From NCBI GenBank assembly GCA_945861385.1, contig CAMAUI010000032.1, forward strand, positions 1 to 40,372: a DNA stretch of 40,372 nt. The letters are read 5' to 3'. Made by a program: the position numbers and the translations under genes. Numbering within the stretch: position 1 is the first letter of the stretch; each line of letters opens with the position of its first letter. Under the pieces are notes generated by a model, which searched no databases, was not told the origin of the DNA, and was given only the letters and a program-made list of their open reading frames with translations. Shown here piece by piece: positions 33,791 to 40,372 of the stretch. The stretch comes from Prosthecobacter debontii. Lineage in GTDB: Bacteria > Verrucomicrobiota > Verrucomicrobiia > Chthoniobacterales > Chthoniobacteraceae.

Positions 33791-34920
33791 GGATTTTCTC
33801 GATGGCTGACGGTGACAGGTGCGCCCGATTTTCCCGACTCGATGGCGGCGAGGACAATGGCGCAAATCTCCCTCGCATCCCGGGCATCCAGCACCGGCCT
33901 TTCGCTGCCGTCGATGGCCCGGGCGAAGTTCTCGGCGAGGAGGTAGTTGTTCTCGTCGGCGATGCGCCGGTGTTTGAACTCGAGCGGTGGCTGGCCGCGG
34001 TAATGAATCGCCACTTCGGGCCGCGCCTCGGAGATCACCATCGCGCCTTTCTCGCCGATGAGGTGCAGCTTGATCTCGCCGATGTCGGGATGCGCGGCCG
34101 CGCCGATGCGGCCGATGCACAGCGAGCCGACGACGCCATTCTCCATCTCCAGCGTCACCGTCGCGAGGTCGTCGATGCCGTTGTCGGCATGTGCCTGGTG
34201 AAAGTGAGCGGTCGTCCGGGCAAAGACGCGCCCGACCCGCGCGCCGCCGGTGAGCATCCGGATGTAGGCCAGCGGGTAAATGCCTTCGACCTGCAGCTCG
34301 CCCATCGGCACGCTGCCGACGCCCCCATCGGAGCCGTCCGCATGCGCTTCGAGTTGCCGCCCGAGCCAGTCAATCGGCGGGTCGCCCGCCTTGCGCGTGC
34401 CGAGCGGAGGCCCGGCGTCCTTGGAGAAATAGAAGTCGCAGTGAATCGCGGTGAGGGTGCCGATCTTTCCCGCCGCGAGGGCCTCCCGCGCCTGCACGAG
34501 GGCGGGGAGAAAATTGCGGTTCCAGACCAGGCACTGCACGCGATGGCGTTCGAGCGCGGCGATCAGGCGGTCGCAATCCTCGAACCGGGTGGCCAGCGGT
34601 TTGTCCACGACGACATGCAGACCCGCCTCCGCCGCGCGCGCCGCGAGATCGCAGTGGCGCTCGGCCTCGGGACTGACGGCGACGGCATCGAGATCGAACC
34701 TCGCGAAAGCCGCGGCCACGTCGCGGACGTAAGGGATGCCGAATTCGTCGGCGAAAAGCTGGTTGCGCTCGTGCGTCCACGCGGGGCGGTCCGCATCATC
34801 GGCGACACAGACCAGCTCGAAGCGCGGATGCGCGGCGATGGCCCGCGGCAGGTAGTCGTGTTTCACCACACTCAGCACGCCCACGCGGAACGGCGCTTTC
34901 TTTCGGTCGGTCGCTCTCAT
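33787..34920 (-). CDS. Gfo/Idh/MocA family oxidoreductase, divergent cofactor motif
   Basis: The 377-aa protein begins at ATG 34920 in an ATGA overlap with the upstream gene; the open frame extends further upstream but there it is antisense-like noise. Family features are FELVCVADDADR, YVRDVAAAFARFDLDAVAVS, VVVDKPLATRFEDCDRLI, LVWNRNFLPALVQAREALAAGKIG and the C-terminal ARTTAHFH...TLEMENGVVGSL strand. Two positions are unusual: the GxGxxG turn is replaced by LSVVKHDYLP, and the EKP motif is DKP. The protein may use the cofactor differently or act only together with the shorter partner encoded just upstream. It overlaps the aldolase gene by 4 bases. Confidence 0.85.
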   Translation of the reverse strand: MRATDRKKAPFRVGVLSVVKHDYLPRAIAAHPRFELVCVADDADRPAWTHERNQLFADEFGIPYVRDVAAAFARFDLDAVAVSPEAERHCDLAARAAEAGLHVVVDKPLATRFEDCDRLIAALERHRVQCLVWNRNFLPALVQAREALAAGKIGTLTAIHCDFYFSKDAGPPLGTRKAGDPPIDWLGRQLEAHADGSDGGVGSVPMGELQVEGIYPLAYIRMLTGGARVGRVFARTTAHFHQAHADNGIDDLATVTLEMENGVVGSLCIGRIGAAAHPDIGEIKLHLIGEKGAMVISEARPEVAIHYRGQPPLEFKHRRIADENNYLLAENFARAIDGSERPVLDARDAREICAIVLAAIESGKSGAPVTVSHRENP

Positions 34921-35633
34921 GCCATCGCCTCCTCCACGAGTTGCCGCGCCCGGAGCAAGTCGCGCGTCGTGTGCTCGGGCGAGCGTTTCTCGCGCACGGC
35001 GGTCACGAAATCTTCCAGCATCGGGCGCAGGCAGGCCTTGGAAAAATCGGGCGGCGTCGCGCCGGGTGCGCCTCCGGTGAAGAACAAGTTTCGATCGCGA
35101 TGATCGTCGGCGTAAGCGGCGCCGTTCGACCCGACGAGGCAGAGCGAGTGGTAGCCATCGCCGGCGGGCAGGGTGTCGGCGAAATCGAGCAGCGCCATCG
35201 CGCCCGAGGGGAAACCGAGGTGGATCACATCGTTCTTCACGGAGCGGGTGCGGTGGGTCGCGTCCGGCTGCTCCCCGATCAGCCAGAGGGCGAGATCGAC
35301 CGCCGCGACCTTCCCGGGATCGCACCCCGGCGGCGACCAACGGTGCAGCCGCAGCAATCCCGGCCGCCCCAACTGACCGGCATCGAGGCTGGCCCGGATC
35401 GCCCTGACCTGCGGGCAAAAGCGCCACGGCAGGGCGGCGAATTCGTTTCCAAAAGCGGCCGATGGAATCGCGCCGACGAGCAGCGTCGGCAGCCCCGCCA
35501 CCGTGCCCGCGCTGGCGACCAGCGCATCGGGATTCTCATCCGCGCCCACCACTTCCACCGCGCCGATGCGGCTGGCCGCGGCGCGGTAGTCGTCTTCCTC
35601 TTCGTCGAGTTGGAATGCGAGGCGGGTCTTCAT
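34917..35633 (-). CDS. Short Gfo/Idh-like protein lacking a recognisable Rossmann motif
   Basis: This 238-aa protein is encoded between the transporter and the second oxidoreductase, with 4-base ATGA overlaps on both sides. From about residue 65 it resembles the C-terminal part of Gfo/Idh/MocA proteins (LPWRFCPQVRAIRASLDAGQ, GRPGLLRLHRWSPPG, VDLALWLIGEQPDATHRT, LEDFVTAVREKRSPEHTTRD). The first 60 residues are reduced; no GxGxxG turn and no EKP motif can be found. It may be a non-catalytic partner of the neighbouring oxidoreductase or an enzyme with a diverged cofactor site. Its strict conservation in the overlap chain argues against random decay. Confidence 0.7.
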   Translation of the reverse strand: MKTRLAFQLDEEEDDYRAAASRIGAVEVVGADENPDALVASAGTVAGLPTLLVGAIPSAAFGNEFAALPWRFCPQVRAIRASLDAGQLGRPGLLRLHRWSPPGCDPGKVAAVDLALWLIGEQPDATHRTRSVKNDVIHLGFPSGAMALLDFADTLPAGDGYHSLCLVGSNGAAYADDHRDRNLFFTGGAPGATPPDFSKACLRPMLEDFVTAVREKRSPEHTTRDLLRARQLVEEAMA

Positions 35634-36916
35634 TTGTTCATGTCGCGCCTGCTGGTATCCGGCGCGAAGAGGATGGCAAACATTCCCACCACGAAGATGA
35701 GGCTGGTGATGCGTCCGATCTGGGCGTGCCCGCCGCCGAAATGCGCGATCAGGGTTGGCGTGAGGAAGATGGTCGTGGCGGTGAAGATGCGGCCGAAATT
35801 GAAGCTCACGCCGGCACCGGTGGCGCGCACTTTGGTCTCAAACAGCTCCGGCAGGAAAAAAGGCAGCCAGCCGAAAAAGATGCCGTTGCAAAAACCCACG
35901 AGCGCGACCCAGAACAGGAAATTGCCGTCCGTGGGCGTGGTGAACCAGAAGATGTATTGTGAGAGCAGCAGCGCGGCGAACGAAGTGAAGAAATAGGTAA
36001 TCCGCCGCCCGATCCACATGGCGATGACCGCGGCCAGCCCGCTGCCGACGATGCTGGTGATCGCGCGCATTTGCAGGATTTTCGCTTCGAGTTCGGGCAG
36101 GCCGAGTTCCTTGCCGAGTTTGCCCGCCCAGAAAACGATCCACTGGAAGCTGCCCCAGCCGCCGAACAACGGCACCGTCGCAAGCGCGATGCCGACGAGA
36201 GTGACTCCGAGGTAGGGCTTGCGGAACACCGAGGGCGCTCGCGGAGCGTCGCCTTTCACGGGTTCGGCGGCCGTTTGTCTGGCGGCCAGCCAGGTGGGTG
36301 ATTCCGGCACGAGCAGGAGGATCAAAATCCCGAGCGGGAGCGAACACGCTCCGACGAGGAACACCCAGCGGAACGAGTCCGGGGTGACCGGATAGCTAAC
36401 GAGCAGAGTTGAAAAAGCAAAGATGCCGATGTTGCCGGCCATGCCGATCATGCTGGCGATGATCGGACGCGCAAAGTTCGACCACGCCTCGGAGACCAGC
36501 GCCACGCCGTTCGGCCAGCATCCTCCCACGCCGAGACATGCGATGAAGCGGATCGCGAACAACTCCGCCGGGTCGCGGGCGAAGTAGGCGAGCCCGGTGA
36601 AAGCGGAGAACCAGATGATGGAGATGCCCAGCGCCCGGGTGCGCCCGATGCGGTCGCCGAGCCGCCCGAAAATCCACCCGCCCGCCGCAGCGCCGAACAG
36701 GAACGCGCACTGGAGGTAAGACGCCCACCGGTCAATGAGCTTGCCGCGCGCTGCGCCTTCGAAGCCCTCGGCCCAGCCCGCCAGGTCCAGCAGCCCCTCC
36801 GCCGCTGGGCGTCCGAGATTGGTCAGCCCAGTCTGCACGCCGCCGAAAAACCAGCCGAGAAAGGCGACCACCAGGATGATGATCCGCGTTTTTTGGTTGA
36901 GTGCTTCGCCGGGCAT
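35630..36916 (-). CDS. MFS transporter, sugar/sugar-acid type
   Basis: This is the first gene of the leftward cluster; its TGA overlaps the next ATG. ATG 36916 (428 aa) is preferred because it begins shortly before the first membrane helix (RIIILVVAFLGWFFGGVQTG); a GTG at 36955 is an in-frame alternative. About 12 hydrophobic segments are present. The cytoplasmic loop between helices 2 and 3 carries the MFS signature FGRLGDRIGRTRALG, and the central loop (PESPTWLAARQT) resembles the sugar-porter 'PESPRWL' motif. A substrate-related role with the adjacent aldolase and oxidoreductases is inferred. A 286-bp palindromic element lies 66 bases upstream and may carry or displace its promoter. Confidence 0.88.
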   Translation of the reverse strand: MPGEALNQKTRIIILVVAFLGWFFGGVQTGLTNLGRPAAEGLLDLAGWAEGFEGAARGKLIDRWASYLQCAFLFGAAAGGWIFGRLGDRIGRTRALGISIIWFSAFTGLAYFARDPAELFAIRFIACLGVGGCWPNGVALVSEAWSNFARPIIASMIGMAGNIGIFAFSTLLVSYPVTPDSFRWVFLVGACSLPLGILILLLVPESPTWLAARQTAAEPVKGDAPRAPSVFRKPYLGVTLVGIALATVPLFGGWGSFQWIVFWAGKLGKELGLPELEAKILQMRAITSIVGSGLAAVIAMWIGRRITYFFTSFAALLLSQYIFWFTTPTDGNFLFWVALVGFCNGIFFGWLPFFLPELFETKVRATGAGVSFNFGRIFTATTIFLTPTLIAHFGGGHAQIGRITSLIFVVGMFAILFAPDTSRRDMNK

Positions 36917-36982
36917 TTGCTGCGGGAAACTGGGCCGGGTGAAATAAAAAGTCACTGCCGGACTCTGCAGAAGCGCCTGATC

Positions 36983-37268
36983 GGGCGCATCGCAGTTTTT
37001 GGCACGCCCATCCGTGCGCCGGAGGCGCAGCAGAAATTAGCCGGGGGTGGAGCGAGGAACGAGCGCAACCCCCGGAATAGAGCGAAATAGGAGATTCGCC
37101 CCGGAGGGGCGGGCAGAATGATGCGGCTTATATTCTGGCACCCCTCCGGGGCTGGCTCGGTTTGGAATCTTGATCCGGTGGTTCCGCTCGCGGACTCGCT
37201 CCACCACCGGCTAATTTCTGCTGCACCTCCGGCGCAAATGTAGGGTGCTCAAAAACTGGGATGCGCCC
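36983..37268. repeat. 286-bp nested palindromic element 3 with terminal inverted repeats (MITE-like)
   Basis: Ends of 22-24 bases pair with one mismatch and one indel (GGGCGCATCGCAGTTTTTGG at 36983 against CAAAAACTGGGATGCGCCC ending at 37268). Inside, 30-bp arms at 37015-37044 and 37207-37236 match with one difference. Further in, GGTGGAGCGAG pairs with CTCGCTCCACC. At the centre GCCCCGGAGGGG and CAGAAT pair with ATTCTG and CCCCTCCGGGGC. A CGCCTG hexamer occurs three bases outside the left end (36974-36979) and directly after the right end (37269-37274), a possible target duplication. This element is the main content of the 446-base gap between the transporter and peptidase genes. Confidence 0.85.
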
Positions 37269-37362
37269 CGCCTGTTCTTACGTAGATGCGACCGGGCACG
37301 GAGATCTCTTCGTTAAGAACCTCGGTGCCAGCCGCCGTAGCGCCGATCGCGAACCCCGGATT

Positions 37363-39672
37363 TCATTTTGCGGCCTGGCGCGTTTCGCCGTTCCGATGGG
37401 GCGGTTGGACGCCCTGCAGGTGGCGGACAAAGAAATCCTCGCGCCGACGGCTCGCGTAGCCGCCGCCCGAGCCGTGTCCGCCGCCGGGCACGATCAGAAA
37501 GTCCACGTCCTTATTCGCTTTGATCAGGGCATCGACGAAACGGATCGTGGATTCGGGCGGGACGTTGTTGTCCAGCTCGCCGACGATGAGGAAGAGGTGG
37601 CCGCGCAGCCGGTGGGCGTTGTCGATGTTTGAATTCTCCGCGTAGTGCGGCCCCACGGGATAGCCCATCCACTGCTCGTTCCACGAAGCCTTGTCCATGC
37701 GGTTGTCGTGGCAGCCGCAATTGGCCACGGCGGCGGAGTAAAATTCCGGATGAAACAGCACCGCTCCGGCGGCGTTCTGGCCGCCGGCCGAGGTGCCAAA
37801 GACGCCCACGCGGGTGGCGTCCATGTAGGGGTATTTCGCCGCGGCGGCTTTTATCCACAGGATGCGGTCCGGGAAGCCGGCGTCCTTGAGGTTTTTCCAG
37901 CAGACGTCGTGGAAGGCCTTGGAACGGTTGGCCGTGCCCATGCCATCAATTTTCACCACGATGAAACCGCGGTCGGTGAGGCCGGAGTAGCGCCGGCCCG
38001 TGCTGAATGTTTTCGGCACGTAGGAATCCTGCGGGCCGGCGTAGATTTCCTCGATGACCGGATACTTCTTGTTCGGGTCAAAATTGGCCGGGCGCTCGAT
38101 GATTCCCCAGATGTCCGTCTTGCCGTCGCGCCCCTTGGCCACGAAGACCTCCGACGGCTTCCACTCGGCATCGGTGACGTCGGCCTCCTCCAGCGTGCAG
38201 ACGAGTTTGCCATCCGACACGCGGCGCAGCTCGGTGACGGGCGGCAGATCGACGCGGTTGTAGGAGTCGATGACGAAGCGGCTGTCGGGCGAAAAGGTGA
38301 TCGAATGCTGGCCATGGCCCTCGGTCAGGAAAACCAGCCCGGTGCCGTCGAAATTCACGCGTCCGAAATGAATCAAATACGGGTCCTGTCCGGGGAACAC
38401 GCCGCTCGCGCGGAACCAGACTTGCCGGGCCTCCTCGTCGATGCGGTCGATGGCGCGGAGTACCCATTCGCCTTTCGTGACTGGGTTCTTCACCGCGCCG
38501 GCCTTGGCATCCACGAGGTAAAGGTGCCGCCAGCCGCTGGTCTCGTTGACGTGGAGAATCTCGTCGGTCTTGTCGAGATACGTCACGAGTTTCATCTTCA
38601 ACCCCTCGGTGTGCACGCTCCAGATAAAGGTCTCGGTCTTCTCTTCGATGAGATTGCGCACGGTGCCGGTGTGGGTATCCACCTCGACGATGCGGAAGCG
38701 CTGATGGCCGCGGTCCATTTTCTCGTAGGTGCAGCGAAAGCCGTCGCGGTTCCAGCGCAGGCCCGGCGAGCCGAAGTCCACCGGCTCGATGGGCGGCTTG
38801 ATCTGCTTGCCGTTGGCCACGTCGAAAACGCTCAGTTCAAACGTGGCAAATTTGTCGCCGGGCAGCGCATACCCGTTCGTCTTCAGCACCGCGCGTCCGC
38901 CGCCGGGGGGCGAGGACTGGATCATATAAACTTCCTTTCTTTCCCCCGGCTCCATGCGCCAGCCGATCAGACCCTTGGAATCCGGTGCCCATGTCAGCCG
39001 CCCATAGTCGTGGCCAGGCTTGCCGTCCTGCGACAGCGCCTTCTCCCTCCCGTCCGCCTCCGAGCGCACGAAAACATTGTGCTCCCGCAGAAACGCCGTC
39101 CACTTTCCGTCAGGCGAACGCGTTGGGTTGCGCATTTCCCCGGCGGGCGGGGCCGGCTTGGGCGCTGCGGCACCCTCCTGCGGAGACGAGGTGGATTCAT
39201 CGGATGAGGTGGAGATTTGCGCCGCTTGCACCTCGATGGCCGAAGAAAACGCGACGCGAAGATCCGTCGCGAGCACGGCACTCTTGGGCGGGGCCTTGGT
39301 GCATTCGTAGGTAGTCAGATTCACCTGCCACGTCTGATTGGCCGCCGCGAACCGCACCGCCTTGCCCTCTTCGACAAACTCAATCGCGTCGAATGGCAGC
39401 CGGTCGGCCTTGCACTCGATGGCCGCCGCTTTCGCCAGCGCAGCGGCGAGCCGGGCGTGATCGAAAGCCGGCTGGCGTGTGCCCTTTTCCGCGTCCACGA
39501 GAATGAACTCCCGGGCCCCGCCGCGCAGATCGTTGCGATACCAGAACCGGGTGTTGTTGTGAAACCAGTTCGGCGTGACCTCCCGCTTGTAAACCGGACC
39601 CGCCGCGCGGCCAGGCTGGGGGTTCAGGCTAAAAAGGCCAACGATGGCGAGGATGAGCAGCCGGGTATTCAT
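37363..39672 (-). CDS. Secreted S9 family peptidase (dipeptidyl peptidase IV-like)
   Basis: The 769-aa protein has a signal peptide (LLILAIVGLFSLNPQPGRAA). The N-terminal two thirds form a DPP-IV-type beta-propeller, with repeated strands such as RLTWAPDSKGLIGWR, FGSPGLRWNRDGFRCTYEK and ITFSPDSRFVIDSYN. An unusual Ser/Pro/Ala-rich linker lies near residues 155-180 (STSSDESTSSPQEGAAAPKP). The C-terminal alpha/beta-hydrolase contains the catalytic triad: Ser628 in VGVFGTSAGGQ, Asp701 in GELDNNVP and His733 in GGGHGSGG. The nucleophile elbow is GTSAGG rather than the commoner GxSYGG. The enzyme probably releases dipeptides or cleaves oligopeptides in the periplasm. It is monocistronic, and element 3 lies downstream of it. 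Confidence 0.92.
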   Translation of the reverse strand: MNTRLLILAIVGLFSLNPQPGRAAGPVYKREVTPNWFHNNTRFWYRNDLRGGAREFILVDAEKGTRQPAFDHARLAAALAKAAAIECKADRLPFDAIEFVEEGKAVRFAAANQTWQVNLTTYECTKAPPKSAVLATDLRVAFSSAIEVQAAQISTSSDESTSSPQEGAAAPKPAPPAGEMRNPTRSPDGKWTAFLREHNVFVRSEADGREKALSQDGKPGHDYGRLTWAPDSKGLIGWRMEPGERKEVYMIQSSPPGGGRAVLKTNGYALPGDKFATFELSVFDVANGKQIKPPIEPVDFGSPGLRWNRDGFRCTYEKMDRGHQRFRIVEVDTHTGTVRNLIEEKTETFIWSVHTEGLKMKLVTYLDKTDEILHVNETSGWRHLYLVDAKAGAVKNPVTKGEWVLRAIDRIDEEARQVWFRASGVFPGQDPYLIHFGRVNFDGTGLVFLTEGHGQHSITFSPDSRFVIDSYNRVDLPPVTELRRVSDGKLVCTLEEADVTDAEWKPSEVFVAKGRDGKTDIWGIIERPANFDPNKKYPVIEEIYAGPQDSYVPKTFSTGRRYSGLTDRGFIVVKIDGMGTANRSKAFHDVCWKNLKDAGFPDRILWIKAAAAKYPYMDATRVGVFGTSAGGQNAAGAVLFHPEFYSAAVANCGCHDNRMDKASWNEQWMGYPVGPHYAENSNIDNAHRLRGHLFLIVGELDNNVPPESTIRFVDALIKANKDVDFLIVPGGGHGSGGGYASRRREDFFVRHLQGVQPPHRNGETRQAAK

Positions 39673-39756
39673 GATGCGGAGTGTAAATTCCCGGCTCAGC
39701 TTCGGCTTAGTCTGGAATCGTGGTTAGGAACTCGCACCTTGTTCGACTTGATTTTT

Positions 39757-40263
39757 CTAGACGACATCCTCCCAAGAGTTTCGTAGTGCCCGAAGAGCAT
39801 TAACCATGAGACAGTATGCCAGTTCGTCTCGTCCAATACTCCCATCTCGCCGCAAGCGAACGCTCAAGGTCGGATTGAACTCTTGAAGTCGCTCAACGAT
39901 CCGCTCGTAGCTTGTCTCCGCAGCGCGGACTTTGTCCAATACGACATCCGCCATCCCGTAAAAATCGAGTCCGACCCGAGGTCTGGGCTTATCGAGAGGC
40001 GTCGCGGTCTTGGAGTGATAGGTGGTAACCCTATTCAGATCGAGGTCGTCAAACGGTCCAAACTCCATTCGCACCTTCGTCTGCCGCTGTAGAACTTCGA
40101 TGACCGACTTGAATGGGTAGATGTTGTATGGGCCGACAGTCTTCCCTTCTTGGCGGGTCGGCGCATGCTCGAGAGCATCACGCAGATCACTCATCGGAAC
40201 CTGAACGATAGGCCCATCCTTAGCCCAAGTTCCGCAGTTCGCGGGGGCTGATTGCGCATTCAT
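39757..40263 (-). CDS. Hypothetical protein
   Basis: From ATG 40263 (168 aa); a GTG at 40299 would add 12 residues. I do not recognise a family. It appears soluble, with mixed alpha/beta character. The strand-rich middle (VIEVLQRQTKVRMEFGPFDD, DLNRVTTYHSK, RVGLDFYGMADVVLDKV) is followed by a helical C-terminus (SYERIVERLQEFNP, LAYCLMVNALRALRNSWED). Codon use is less GC-rich than in the adjacent peptidase gene. No operon partner is visible, and the region upstream to the window edge contains no further gene. Confidence 0.6.
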   Translation of the reverse strand: MNAQSAPANCGTWAKDGPIVQVPMSDLRDALEHAPTRQEGKTVGPYNIYPFKSVIEVLQRQTKVRMEFGPFDDLDLNRVTTYHSKTATPLDKPRPRVGLDFYGMADVVLDKVRAAETSYERIVERLQEFNPTLSVRLRRDGSIGRDELAYCLMVNALRALRNSWEDVV

Positions 40264-40372
40264 GCGGGTTCCCGGGCGGCGAAGTCGACTTTTCTGCACT
40301 ACATTAGCCCGGTTCCGGCGGAGCTGACTTGTTGAGGGACGGCGAGGATTCGGTTGCGCGTGGGCAGTTCCA

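Overview
The window looks like a piece of a GC-rich chromosome from a member of the Verrucomicrobiota (PVC superphylum). The basis is the gene content: a PEP-CTERM sorted LamG protein, very large secreted lamin-tail/CotH proteins, a DUF6288-like HEAT protein, ThuA, Gfo/Idh/MocA and BNR-sialidase genes, a remnant of a PVC-type heme-binding protein, and many dispersed palindromic intergenic repeats. I assign no genus. No rRNA, tRNA, CRISPR array or intact insertion sequence was seen.

Layout. 1-950: the end of a lysine-rich protein and a VapC-type PIN toxin with an overlapping antitoxin gene (minus strand). 1065-10945: two convergent genes for large secreted surface proteins, a LamG/calcium-repeat protein and a 2221-aa lamin-tail/CotH/PA14 protein. 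11027-15300 (minus): a complete iron-type ABC importer operon (binding protein, permease, ATPase) whose ATPase is fused in frame to a lipoprotein-like NHL beta-propeller. 15331-17442: a DUF3467 protein, an unrecognised small protein and UDP-galactopyranose mutase. 17601-23405 (plus): phosphotransacetylase in two overlapping genes, an enolase-superfamily enzyme and a secreted HEAT-repeat protein.

23406-29371 is an accessory, eroded zone. It holds a 199-bp nested palindromic element, an internally deleted heme-binding gene, a secreted SGNH esterase, a transposase-like remnant, a second 3' end of a ThuA gene, a second nested palindrome, a G12 tract, a tandem pair of nearly identical LamG genes with different C-termini, and a cluster of 35-bp repeats.

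29372-36916 (minus) is a carbohydrate-catabolism cluster. It encodes an MFS transporter, a shortened oxidoreductase-like protein, a Gfo/Idh oxidoreductase and an HpcH/HpaI aldolase, joined by three ATGA overlaps. After a heptad repeat array come a second oxidoreductase, a sialidase-type BNR protein and a ThuA protein. A third nested palindromic element (286 bp, with terminal inverted repeats) sits directly upstream of the transporter. The window ends with a secreted S9 prolyl-oligopeptidase-family peptidase and an unrecognised protein.

As a whole the region suggests a polysaccharide- or glycoprotein-degrading heterotroph with secreted hydrolases, adhesive surface proteins and sugar-acid catabolism. 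The most unusual items are the ATPase-NHL fusion, three nested palindromic elements built on the same plan, the paired LamG genes and the chimeric LamG/YD gene.
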